In this document: positions 26,184-35,082 of the stretch, in pieces
Layout: each line of letters begins with the position of its first letter
Position numbering within the stretch: position 1 is the first letter of the stretch
Assembly (NCBI GenBank): GCA_964498785.1
Contig: CAZCJL010000001.1
Coordinates: 117,869-181,868, forward strand
Origin: Mariaggregatimicrobium sp964498785
GTDB lineage: Bacteria; Zhuqueibacterota; Zhuqueibacteria; Thermofontimicrobiales; Thiofontviventaceae
Length of the DNA: 64,000 bases
Direction of reading: 5' to 3'
The notes under the pieces: generated by a model
Database searches by the model: none
Told to the model about the DNA's origin: nothing
What the model saw: the letters and a program-made list of their open reading frames with translations, nothing else
Made by a program: the position numbers and the translations under genes

Positions 26184-27515
26184 TTATTTTAAAAATATCA
26201 TTTTTCTTTTTTCACTTAAGTCGTCAATCCTGATGCAGTATATATAGCAACCGGATGAGATCAACTGATTATTGTCATCATTTCCATCCCAATTCAGTGT
26301 GTGCTTGCCCTGTCGGAGTTCCTTATTTACCAGAGTCTGTACCGGATTACCCAATAAGTCAAAAATCGTTAAAATTACTTTGTGGGATCCTGACAGTTGA
26401 AAGCTAATTTGTGTACTGCTATTGAATGGATTCGGGTAGTTTTGACTTAAATAAGCTGTATTAGTAAGTGTTAGCGTAACAGAAACATCCTTTGAGTAAG
26501 TGTATGAACCATCGTGATTTATTTGCTTCAAACGATAATAGTATTTACCCGGTGATGTTAAATTATCAACATATTGATAATGATTAACTTTTGTGCTTGT
26601 TGAGTTTCCAGTTACGAATCCAATTTTCTTGTAATGAGATTTGTCGGTTTTCCTCTCGACATCAAAACCATAATTGTTGATCTCAGTTGAAGTTGCCCAG
26701 TTCAATTTGACATAACGTTTTTGAATATTTGCATTAAAAGCGATCAATTCAACCGGAACCACGGTTGGATTTTGACAGAAATCGATAATCGCATCAAAGA
26801 AAATGGGACAAATAGTCTCGTTTGCTAACTGGTTGGGATGAGAATCCGAGATGTTATGATTAATTTCGTATTCATATTTGAGATATCCGTTTGAATCTGC
26901 CAATAAAACATGGAAATCGAAAATACCGATATTGTTGTGCTTATTACCATCTTCATTTAAAAATTCCTCATTTACCCATTGTACGAATTTTATTGCCCGG
27001 GCAGCTTTTTCAGCAGTAGTCGCCAGTCGATGTCTTGGGGGAATCGTCATAACAAGGAATTTATTATCAGGGTAGCTATCAAATCGATCACGAAGTGCAC
27101 GATACTGCAATTTATAATTTTCTAAAGACTTGCGACTTGAATTTATATCTGGTTCTCCGGTATCTGCTGCAATATCACTGGCAGGGTAGCAATGTTTAAA
27201 AATGATGACATTGTAAGCAGATGTGTATTCTGCAAGTCGTTCAGGTGAAAATGTATCGATATAATAATCATAAGGATAATTGCCTGATGGCGTTGACCAC
27301 TCATCTGAAAAAATGTAATTCGTATTACAATCCGTATTATATTGTTCGAACATTTCGTAGATATTTCCCTGAGTAATCAAATTAGCACCTGTTGAATGGT
27401 GTAAGAAATGAATTGTGAGCGAATCCTGGGCATAAGAAAATTTGGTCAGAATTAAAACTGTTAAACATAAGTTTAGAAAGACAGAAAATACATTGCCTCT
27501 TTTTTTAATAAACAT
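26184..27515 (-). CDS. secreted 'HHSTG' SGNH-like protein with T9SS sorting domain
   Basis: 443 residues: signal peptide (ending SYAQ), an SGNH-like domain at about 30-250 with TIHFLHHSTGANLITQG, IIFKHCYPASD, MTIPPRHRLAT and SDSHPNQLAN, all matching the downstream paralogue at the same relative positions. Then comes an FN3-like module (LNWATSTEINNYGFDVERK) and a C-terminal sorting domain (LSQNYPNPFNSSTQISFQL...). So one copy is exported to the surface and the other is held at the inner membrane. AAGGG precedes the ATG. Function unassigned; glycan O-acyl esterase or transferase are the most reasonable guesses. Confidence 0.75.
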   Translation of the reverse strand: MFIKKRGNVFSVFLNLCLTVLILTKFSYAQDSLTIHFLHHSTGANLITQGNIYEMFEQYNTDCNTNYIFSDEWSTPSGNYPYDYYIDTFSPERLAEYTSAYNVIIFKHCYPASDIAADTGEPDINSSRKSLENYKLQYRALRDRFDSYPDNKFLVMTIPPRHRLATTAEKAARAIKFVQWVNEEFLNEDGNKHNNIGIFDFHVLLADSNGYLKYEYEINHNISDSHPNQLANETICPIFFDAIIDFCQNPTVVPVELIAFNANIQKRYVKLNWATSTEINNYGFDVERKTDKSHYKKIGFVTGNSTSTKVNHYQYVDNLTSPGKYYYRLKQINHDGSYTYSKDVSVTLTLTNTAYLSQNYPNPFNSSTQISFQLSGSHKVILTIFDLLGNPVQTLVNKELRQGKHTLNWDGNDDNNQLISSGCYIYCIRIDDLSEKRKMIFLK

Positions 27516-27566
27516 TTAAATACCCTTTAGTTAATGAAAATTAAAATTATAAATATATATCGGTTT

Positions 27567-28154
27567 TTAACCATAAAAAATGGATTTAATAGTTTTTATA
27601 ATTATCAGGAAATCAAAGTACAATGACCTCTTGTTAATATATTCAAAGTTCATTCTCATTTTGTCAGGCAAAATTGTGTTAATGTAATACTCAGCTACAT
27701 TTTCTCTATTCGCTAAAAGCTGGGATTCATTCCGATATTTTATAGATGCTAAATCTGTAATTCCTGGTTTTACATTCAAAATACGATTAAAATCATCAGA
27801 ATAATAGGATAAATATTCCGGTACTTCCGGCCGTGGACCAACAAGACTCATATCGCCTTTAATTACATTGAGAAGTTGTGGTAATTCATCTAATTTATAT
27901 TTTCTTAAATATTTCCCAATTTGTGTGATTCGATTATCATCTTCAGGAGTTATTTTAAGATCGATAGAAGAATTTATATGCATTGTCCTGAATTTGTAAA
28001 TGTAAAATGGCCTACCATGCAAACCAATTCTTTTTTGCTTAAAAAGGATCGGACCTTCTGAATAGATTTTGATGATCAGAGAAAGGATCATATAAATAGG
28101 AGAAAGAATTATGATCCAAATTAGAGAGAAAATTATGTCTACCGCACGTTTCAT
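27567..28154 (-). CDS. initiating sugar transferase (WcaJ/PglC-type)
   Basis: 195 residues, a short monotopic phosphoglycosyltransferase: MKRAVDIIFSLIWIIILSPIY membrane segment, then GPILFKQKRIGLHGRPFYIYKFRTM, DELPQLLNVIKGDMSLVGPRPE, and VKPGITDLASI, the signature motifs of PF02397. It transfers a phosphosugar to undecaprenyl phosphate and starts repeat-unit assembly. Its length fits the PglC-like subgroup rather than the long WbaP form. It starts one base after the aminotransferase stop. Confidence 0.93.
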   Translation of the reverse strand: MKRAVDIIFSLIWIIILSPIYMILSLIIKIYSEGPILFKQKRIGLHGRPFYIYKFRTMHINSSIDLKITPEDDNRITQIGKYLRKYKLDELPQLLNVIKGDMSLVGPRPEVPEYLSYYSDDFNRILNVKPGITDLASIKYRNESQLLANRENVAEYYINTILPDKMRMNFEYINKRSLYFDFLIIIKTIKSIFYG

Positions 28155-28155
28155 A

Positions 28156-29343
28156 TTATCTCTTATATTTTTTGATGATCGATTTCACAGAACTAATTAC
28201 TTTATCCAAATCTTGTAAATTCATTTTTTGATACAAAGGAAGAGAAATGACTCTTCTATAAATATCTTCGGCTACAGGGAATTTCCCGTTTTGATCACCA
28301 TAGGTAATCTTATAATACGGATGAAGGTGCATTGGAATAAAGTGTACACTCGCTCCGATATTCCTGTTAAAAAGTTCTCTAATATATTTGTCTCTGTTTA
28401 TTGTAAGTTCTTCTAAATTCAATTTAATGACATATAAATGCCATGCATGATCGACATAATTTCGGGATGTTGGGATTTCTATTGCAGATAAATTTTTAAA
28501 CTCCTCATTATAAATAGATGCATATTTTTTTCTTAAATTCTGATAGGTATCGAACTTTTTTAATTGTATTAAACCAATTGCAGCATTGATGTCTGACATA
28601 TTGTATTTATAACCGGGATAGACAACCTCATAATACCAGGAACCTTCAGAGGAATATCTTTTCCATGCATTATTGTTTATTCCATGCATGCTCTGTAATT
28701 CCATTGTTTCAGCCAACTTTTTTTGATTAGTCGTTATCATACCGCCTTCACCGGTAGTTAAGTTTTTTGTGGCATAAAAGCTAAAGGATGTAACATCACC
28801 AATCGTGCCTATTTTTTTGTTCTTGTAACTTGCGCCAAGTGCATGTGCAGCATCTTCGATAATGAATAAATTATATCTGTCTGCTATTTTTAGAATTTGA
28901 TCCATTTCACATGGATGTCCTCCAAAATGTACCGGAATAATTGCTTTGGTTTTTTTTGTAATTGATGCTTCAATCTTGTCCGTGTCAATATTTAAAGTTT
29001 TGTTATCGATGTCAACAAACACCGGCTTTGCACGTGTATGTAAAATGACTTCAGATGTGGCGGCGAACGTGTTTGTACTGGTGATAACTTCATCTCCTTC
29101 TCGAATACCAGCAGCGAGTAATCCAAGATGTAATCCTGCTGTGCATGAGTTAACCGCAATTGCATAACGACAGCCAATATAGTTTCTAAATTCTATTTGA
29201 AATGCTTTCGTTCTTGGGCCGACTGTTATCCAGCCGGATTTTAATGTATCGATCACCTCCTGGATTTCCTCCTCAGAAATCAGAGGTGTCGCGAACGGTA
29301 AAAATGTGTTTAATTTAGTTTGCATACAGAGTTGACCATTCAT
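28156..29343 (-). CDS. DegT/DnrJ/EryC1/StrS-type sugar aminotransferase
   Basis: 395 residues from the ATG at 29343, which overlaps the upstream TGA (ATGA); the frame is open further upstream into that gene but is not needed. Pyridoxal-phosphate features are clear: AVNSCTAGLHLGLLAAG, EDAAHALGASY with its conserved Asp/His, and the lysine at 193 in SFYATKNLTTGEGG that forms the Schiff base. It aminates a keto-sugar nucleotide, most plausibly the 4-keto product of the dehydratase encoded at 33-35 kb, giving an amino sugar that the GNAT could acylate. Confidence 0.92.
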   Translation of the reverse strand: MNGQLCMQTKLNTFLPFATPLISEEEIQEVIDTLKSGWITVGPRTKAFQIEFRNYIGCRYAIAVNSCTAGLHLGLLAAGIREGDEVITSTNTFAATSEVILHTRAKPVFVDIDNKTLNIDTDKIEASITKKTKAIIPVHFGGHPCEMDQILKIADRYNLFIIEDAAHALGASYKNKKIGTIGDVTSFSFYATKNLTTGEGGMITTNQKKLAETMELQSMHGINNNAWKRYSSEGSWYYEVVYPGYKYNMSDINAAIGLIQLKKFDTYQNLRKKYASIYNEEFKNLSAIEIPTSRNYVDHAWHLYVIKLNLEELTINRDKYIRELFNRNIGASVHFIPMHLHPYYKITYGDQNGKFPVAEDIYRRVISLPLYQKMNLQDLDKVISSVKSIIKKYKR

Positions 29344-30341
29344 TGTTTTCTTGTTGGTTGCCAATTTATTAACACGGAATATAATGTTCCGAGTCCGTAA
29401 CTGAAATGCATTGAAAAGAATATCCAGGGTAAGATGAAATAATATTTCCATCCCTTTCTGGTGCTAATAGAAAACGATGCAATAAAACTGGTTATCAAAT
29501 AGCTGATTATCAGTGAAATAAAAAGAATTCTGGAAATTTCTAAAAATAATGTCAAAATACTCAGCATCAACAAAACAACTACAAAAGATAAAGGAACAAA
29601 ATGTCTCAGTGCAAATGCGTGTTTGCATAATCTGTTTGTGAAATAATTCCATTTTCCAGACCGAAAATTATATTTTATAAAAGAAATGAAATCAGAACGA
29701 ACATAAACACAAGCTTTTATATCACTCGAAAAATATATCTTTCCCCCATTTCTTCGTAATCGATAATTAAATTCATTGTCCTGATTTCGTTCTAATCTTT
29801 CATTATAGAAGCCGACTTTTTTGAATGTATCGCGTCGAAAGATTGGGAATGGTACTGTATCGACGTATTTGTCAGAGGAACCATATCGGAAAAAGGATCC
29901 TGTCCCAAATTTTGATGATGTAACGAACGCAACCAGATTACCGAAATAGCTTTTTGATGTTGATATTGCCGGTCCTCCGATGCAGTCGATTTCTGGCATA
30001 GTATTCATTTTTTTAACAGCATTGACAAAAAAATCCTTGTCTATGTAGCAGTGAGCACTCAGAATACAAATCAAATCCCCAATTGCTGCTTTGATACCAA
30101 CATTAAAAGCAATTGGTGTGATTCGTTCAGGATTACTTAATAGTTCAATTTGCAGATTAGAGTTCATATATTTTTGAATAATCTCTCGCGACCCATCGGA
30201 GCTCATCCCATCAATAATAAGAATTTCATATCGATTGGATGGATAATTATTACATAATATTGAGTCAATGCATTCCTGTACATGAAGTTTTTCATTGTGC
30301 ATCGGGATAATAATTGATATAAAAGGATACTCTTCCATCAA
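29340..30341 (-). CDS. glycosyltransferase family 2 with C-terminal membrane segments
   Basis: 333 residues, GT-A fold: FISIIIPMHNEKLHVQECIDSIL, ILIIDGMSSDGSREI, GDLICILSAHCYID (a modified DxD region), and NQDNEFNYRLRRNGGKIYFSS with the ED-like catalytic site. Residues about 245-320 are two or three hydrophobic segments. The pattern resembles ExoA-type enzymes of succinoglycan synthesis. It is coupled by ATGA overlap to the aminotransferase. Confidence 0.88.
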   Translation of the reverse strand: MMEEYPFISIIIPMHNEKLHVQECIDSILCNNYPSNRYEILIIDGMSSDGSREIIQKYMNSNLQIELLSNPERITPIAFNVGIKAAIGDLICILSAHCYIDKDFFVNAVKKMNTMPEIDCIGGPAISTSKSYFGNLVAFVTSSKFGTGSFFRYGSSDKYVDTVPFPIFRRDTFKKVGFYNERLERNQDNEFNYRLRRNGGKIYFSSDIKACVYVRSDFISFIKYNFRSGKWNYFTNRLCKHAFALRHFVPLSFVVVLLMLSILTLFLEISRILFISLIISYLITSFIASFSISTRKGWKYYFILPWIFFSMHFSYGLGTLYSVLINWQPTRKQ

Positions 30342-30347
30342 TAAAAC

Positions 30348-31922
30348 TCACACCATTTTTATTTGATCAGGAATAGACTTTTCACGTAATTTATCTTTTA
30401 AAATTTTGCCAGAACTATTTTTAGGCATTTCTGAAATAAATTCATAGAGATGAGGTTGCATATATTTTGCTAATTTCTCGGAGCAGAATATTCGTAATTC
30501 ATCTTTATTCAATGTTGATCCCGGCTTCGGAACGATAAACGCTTTTACAGCTTCACCAAGTATCTCATCATCAATTCCAACGATTGCAATTTCATCAATA
30601 CCCGGGAACTGACATACCACTTCCTCGACCTGTTTTGCACTAAAACGATTTCCTCCCACTTTTAACATATCCTTCTTTCTCCCCACAATATAAAAGTAAC
30701 CATCATGATCAATCTTTGCGAGATCACCAGTATGATATCCATCCTCACGAAGCACTAATTTCGTTTCAGCAGTGTCGTTCCAGTAACCTAACATGATGTT
30801 GGAACCTCGTGCGACAATTTCTCCGACCTCCATCGGCGCCGCGATTTTACCTTTCTCATTAACCACTTTTAATTCAACATTTGGAATTGACTTGCCAATG
30901 GACCCCAACTTATATTTTAAATCACCTGGTTCTAAGTAAGATAACCTGGCGGACGCTTCAGTCGCTCCATACATAATGTAAATTTTCTTATCAGGGATGG
31001 TTTCCATGAGCCTTTTTATCAAATAAGGAGCCAGAGCGCCACCAGCCTGGGTAACATATCTTAAATCAGGAAAAGTCATCTTTCCGAAATTTGAGTGGTT
31101 TAACAACACAGAAAATGTCGAAGGAACTCCGGAAAAGCCAGTGACTTTTTCCCTGAGCATCGTATCCAGGACAAGATTCGGATATAAAAATCGATTGTCT
31201 AGAACGACTGTTCCACCAACCATAAAGTGAGTATGCAATAAAGATTTCCCATAACAATAATGAAAAGGAAGTACGACAAGTATTTTATCTTTTGAAGTTA
31301 AATTTAAATAGGAGACAATTGATTTGGTATTTGTGACAATATTTAAATGTGATAGCACAACTCCTTTTGGCTTTCCTGTACTGCCGGAAGTGTATAATAT
31401 CGTAGCAATATCTGAATCAATGATGTCAGAATTATGAAAATTGTCCGACTCCTGTTTGAATATGCTGCTAAAACTATATTTTTCTATTCGACTCGGTGTG
31501 TTGTTCTCATCGACGATGTTATCAAAAATAATCCATTCCAGCGAGGAAGTGATCGATAAAAAATTATTTATTATTGGTTTATATTGATGGCTGCTCATCA
31601 ATCCCTTTAAAGAACAATTATTAAAAATATAAATTAGTGAATCTGAGGTGCTTTCAGTATTTAGAGGAACTGCAATTGCACCAACTTTTAATATGGCAAA
31701 ATACGAAATTACATATTCGAATGAATTTTTATGAAATATCCCGATACGATCTCCCTTTTCAATTTGGAGAGCTTTTAAAAAATTCGCCAGTTTACTGGCT
31801 GAACTGTTTATTATTGAATATGTTATATAATTTCCATTATGAATCAGTGCTATTTCGTTCGGAATTTCATCGGCAGTTTTTTCTAAAACGTGATGTACCA
31901 GGTATACGTTATTGAATTTCAT
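30348..31922 (-). CDS. acyl-activating enzyme (ANL superfamily, acyl-CoA/ACP synthetase)
   Basis: 524 residues with the complete adenylate-forming motif set: TILYTSGSTGKPKGVVLSH (A3), YGATEASARLSYLEPG (A5), DGYHTGDLAKID (A7), GRKKDMLKVGGNRF (A8) and the C-terminal catalytic lysine in MPKNSSGKILKDKLRE (A10). It should activate a carboxylic acid to an adenylate and load it on CoA or, given the ACP gene 68 bases upstream, on that ACP. Placed among glycan genes, it likely supplies an acyl decoration. Confidence 0.9.
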   Translation of the reverse strand: MKFNNVYLVHHVLEKTADEIPNEIALIHNGNYITYSIINSSASKLANFLKALQIEKGDRIGIFHKNSFEYVISYFAILKVGAIAVPLNTESTSDSLIYIFNNCSLKGLMSSHQYKPIINNFLSITSSLEWIIFDNIVDENNTPSRIEKYSFSSIFKQESDNFHNSDIIDSDIATILYTSGSTGKPKGVVLSHLNIVTNTKSIVSYLNLTSKDKILVVLPFHYCYGKSLLHTHFMVGGTVVLDNRFLYPNLVLDTMLREKVTGFSGVPSTFSVLLNHSNFGKMTFPDLRYVTQAGGALAPYLIKRLMETIPDKKIYIMYGATEASARLSYLEPGDLKYKLGSIGKSIPNVELKVVNEKGKIAAPMEVGEIVARGSNIMLGYWNDTAETKLVLREDGYHTGDLAKIDHDGYFYIVGRKKDMLKVGGNRFSAKQVEEVVCQFPGIDEIAIVGIDDEILGEAVKAFIVPKPGSTLNKDELRIFCSEKLAKYMQPHLYEFISEMPKNSSGKILKDKLREKSIPDQIKMV

Positions 31923-31990
31923 TTATGCCCCCATTTGGAAACATTAAAATTCCTGCATGACATCGTGGGCGTTTGACCAGATGATTCAAT

Positions 31991-32254
31991 TCATGCAGCA
32001 ATCAATTCCTGTGCTTTTTTTTGTTCAATATAGTTTGCTAAATTATCTATTGAATCTAAATTTTCCGGAAGTAATTCCTCATCAGTCACTTTTATATTAA
32101 AAGCTTTTTCGAGAAAAGTCACTAACTCCAAAACGCCTGTTGAATCGATGATTCCGGATTCCATAAAGGATTGATCATCAGCTAGATCGCTGGTATTGTT
32201 AGAAAGCATAAAATTTTGTAAAATAAATTTTCTTACTTTTTCTTTTGTTTTCAT
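31991..32254 (-). CDS. acyl carrier protein
   Basis: 87 residues with the four-helix ACP pattern and the phosphopantetheine site Asp37-Ser38 in ESGIIDSTGVLELVTFLEKAF; the residue after Ser is Thr where Leu or Met is usual. GGAG precedes the ATG at 5 bases. It is not part of a fatty-acid cluster; with the adjacent ligase it forms a dedicated acyl-loading pair. Good fit to stand-alone ACPs of secondary or glycan pathways. Confidence 0.9.
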   Translation of the reverse strand: MKTKEKVRKFILQNFMLSNNTSDLADDQSFMESGIIDSTGVLELVTFLEKAFNIKVTDEELLPENLDSIDNLANYIEQKKAQELIAA

Positions 32255-32298
32255 AATTACTCCGTAAAAAAAGTGTTCTTGATTTCTGAATGAAGTTC

Positions 32299-33180
32299 TT
32301 AAAATTCTAGTGGAGTCGTAACTGTCATTCCGAAAATTGAATATAGAAACGGTGTATATTGACTTAAATTTTTTCCGACCTTCCCATAAAACGAAAATTT
32401 TGAATTTAGTTTGACTTTAAAACCGCCACAAATATCTAAAAAGTAGCCTTTAATTCTCTCTTTGTTATGAGATTCATAGTTGCTTTCCAATGTTAGACCG
32501 ATATTATTTAAAGGAGTAAAAATAAATCCTATTGCGCCTGTATAGGTATTAGAATAATTATAGGCAGAATAAATATCAAAAGCTGGGCGCTGCCTTTTAC
32601 CAACAATCCGTTTTACACCGAAATTCATAAAAGAGTGAAATTTTGTAAATGAACTTGAGAAAATATAATTGATAATCAAGTTTGCATTATCAGTACCATA
32701 CCAATTGAGAATATCTGGATAAGTACTTGTGTTGAATTTGTAACCCATACAAATTCCGCTATAATAACCTTTGATGTCAAATAGATACTGTTTTAGCAGA
32801 AGTGTAATATCCGCAATTCCGGTTCTATTGGATCCATACGTCGGATTCCAGTCTGGGGCAATTGGAATAATTATGCTAATGTCAGTACTATTAAAAAGCC
32901 CATATTCAATTGAAAGATTAAGAAGTATATCCTCTGCAACACGACGAATTTTATAAGGATAGTATAAAATATTATTCTGATCTTTTTGATGTCGATAATA
33001 AAAGCTGGATACTCCAATCTGGAGTGTATTCTTTTCAAGAGTTTTTGCTGTTGTGAGTGGTGAAAGTAGAATACCATCAACAAAGGTATAAATATTTTTA
33101 TAATCCTTAGTCACAGCAGGTGAATAATTCATAAGTAGGCAAGATATAATTAATATCCTAATTAAGTTCCACATTCTCAA
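32299..33180 (-). CDS. outer-membrane beta-barrel protein of the polysaccharide locus
   Basis: 293 residues: signal peptide (IRILIISCLLMNYSPAVT), then alternating hydrophobic strands with aromatic girdles and a C-terminal Phe (TTPLEF). The N-terminal TFVDGILLSPLTTAKTLEKNTLQIG resembles the entry region of DUF3187/transporter-like barrels but I cannot assign a family. It overlaps the end of the dehydratase gene by 23 bases. Its place suggests a surface attachment or export role, like Wzi or an export pore; this is inference. Confidence 0.65.
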   Translation of the reverse strand: MRMWNLIRILIISCLLMNYSPAVTKDYKNIYTFVDGILLSPLTTAKTLEKNTLQIGVSSFYYRHQKDQNNILYYPYKIRRVAEDILLNLSIEYGLFNSTDISIIIPIAPDWNPTYGSNRTGIADITLLLKQYLFDIKGYYSGICMGYKFNTSTYPDILNWYGTDNANLIINYIFSSSFTKFHSFMNFGVKRIVGKRQRPAFDIYSAYNYSNTYTGAIGFIFTPLNNIGLTLESNYESHNKERIKGYFLDICGGFKVKLNSKFSFYGKVGKNLSQYTPFLYSIFGMTVTTPLEF

Positions 33181-35020
33181 TACTCTTTGTGTTATTAACG
33201 ATTGTCATTAATTTTGATTTTAATAACGCATTCGGCGTTGATGTCATCTGTAGAAGATTTTCCAAATTTTTTTCAAAATGGAGGACGTTATTAATATGGC
33301 CATTGCGTATCACATAAAGATTTTCATTAAAATCTTCGGTGCATTCTTCTGTATTTTCCCAGAGTTCCTCTGTAATTTTTTCTCCTGGGCGCAGACCCGT
33401 ATATTTGATCGTTATATCTGTATTTGGCTGTTTCCCGGAAAGCAAAATCATTTCTTTTGCCAATTCTTTGATTTTTACAAGTTCACCCATCTTCAATACG
33501 AAAATTTCGCCTCCTTTACCCAGTGTCGCAGCCTGGAGAACCAATTGCACTGCTTCCGGGATTGTCATAAAAAATCTCGCCACATCCGGATGAGTTACTG
33601 TCACCGGACCACCTTTGGTTATCTGTTCCTGAAACAAGCGTAATACACTGCCACTACTTCCCAGTACATTGCCAAAACGCACGGCAACGCAGCTAATCCC
33701 CTTTGTCTCATTTAATGCCTGCACATATTGTTCGGCGATTCGTTTTGTCATGCCCATAACGTTTTCCGGATTCACGGCTTTATCTGTGGAAATGAGGACA
33801 AATTTTTGGACATTGTGCCGGATGCTCGTGTCAACGACCTGCTTGGTGCCGATGATATTATTTTTTACAGCCTGTGCCGGATGTAATTCCATCATGGGAA
33901 CATGTTTATACGCGGCTGCATGAAAAACAACGTGTGGCTTGTATTGAGAAAATACAACATCAAGCTCTTGTTTATCAGTCACATCTGCCAGGGCAGGAGA
34001 ATAATCCAGGTCCTGATATTTTTCTGTTAACTCGCGTTCCAGATAAAAAAGCCCATTTTCGGAACGATCCAGCAGAATTAATTTTTCCGGATTGAAATCA
34101 GCTATCTGACGACACAGCTCGGATCCAATTGAACCGGCAGCACCGGTGACCAACACGCGCTTTCCACTAATGAATTCACGAATTTCCTGAAAGTCGATTT
34201 CTGTCTGCCGCCTCCCGATGATGTCTTCGATGTTAAGGTTTCGGATTCTGTTTGTAATATCTTTCTGATCTGTAGGTCCCAATGCATTTGTCACAATTTT
34301 AAAGGGACGTTTGGAAATTCGACATAAATTCACAATTTCGCGAATATCTTTCCCTGATACATGTGGCAGGGCAATGATAATCTCATCAATCTTCATCGTT
34401 GATACCAGATGCGGGATACTCATTCTGTTTCCGAAAACGCGGACGCCATAATAGGATTTCTTCAATTTGACAACATCATCATCCACGAGTGCAACGGGTT
34501 GGTAACCCATCTCCCAATTTGATTTCATTTCGTTTATTAAACTTTTACCAACTCTGCCCGCGCCAACAATAAGGATTTTCTTTATTTTATTGGTTCGACC
34601 GATCATGATTTCTTTGGTGATTCGGTGCGAAAATCGCATTATTCCGATGAGCAGCGTTACAATCATCCAGTCGAGAATAAAAATTGATCTCGGAAAATGA
34701 CTAATATGATTTAGAAAATGGAACATGAAAACCATTATAATTGAGCCGACTGATATCGCCTTAAAGATTAGAATAACATCTGGAATGCTGCAGTATTGCC
34801 ATTGTCCGCTGAAAACTTTAAATGTATAAAACGTTATTATTCTAACCAGGACAACCAATGGTAACGTTGCCTTGAAAGTCATTGCTGTTTGTCGATCGAA
34901 ACTTCCTTCCATTTTCAGCGCGAATGCCAGCAAATAAGAAACTCCGAAGATGACAATGTCCAATAAAATTTCAATGATAACGTTTTTGTTTTTGATCAAT
35001 TGATTATACATGGTGTCCAC
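33158..35020 (-). CDS. FlaA1/WbpM-type nucleotide-sugar 4,6-dehydratase (CapD family)
   Basis: 620 residues. Four membrane helices occupy residues about 15-130, followed by a first Rossmann domain (ILIVGAGRVGKSL, 150-161) and a second, catalytic SDR domain (RVLVTGAAGSIGSELC, 288-303). The active-site string is ISTDKAVNPENVMGMTK (about 410-426), with Met in place of the usual catalytic Tyr, as in the long WbpM/FlaA1 branch. It should make a 4-keto-6-deoxy intermediate from UDP-GlcNAc, feeding the aminotransferase. It sits at the inner membrane. Confidence 0.93.
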   Translation of the reverse strand: MDTMYNQLIKNKNVIIEILLDIVIFGVSYLLAFALKMEGSFDRQTAMTFKATLPLVVLVRIITFYTFKVFSGQWQYCSIPDVILIFKAISVGSIIMVFMFHFLNHISHFPRSIFILDWMIVTLLIGIMRFSHRITKEIMIGRTNKIKKILIVGAGRVGKSLINEMKSNWEMGYQPVALVDDDVVKLKKSYYGVRVFGNRMSIPHLVSTMKIDEIIIALPHVSGKDIREIVNLCRISKRPFKIVTNALGPTDQKDITNRIRNLNIEDIIGRRQTEIDFQEIREFISGKRVLVTGAAGSIGSELCRQIADFNPEKLILLDRSENGLFYLERELTEKYQDLDYSPALADVTDKQELDVVFSQYKPHVVFHAAAYKHVPMMELHPAQAVKNNIIGTKQVVDTSIRHNVQKFVLISTDKAVNPENVMGMTKRIAEQYVQALNETKGISCVAVRFGNVLGSSGSVLRLFQEQITKGGPVTVTHPDVARFFMTIPEAVQLVLQAATLGKGGEIFVLKMGELVKIKELAKEMILLSGKQPNTDITIKYTGLRPGEKITEELWENTEECTEDFNENLYVIRNGHINNVLHFEKNLENLLQMTSTPNALLKSKLMTIVNNTKSIENVELN

Positions 35021-35082
35021 TCTTGTTGATTTTTAATTTATTCATATTAGAATGTCCTAATATCGTAACGTTTAACGCATAA

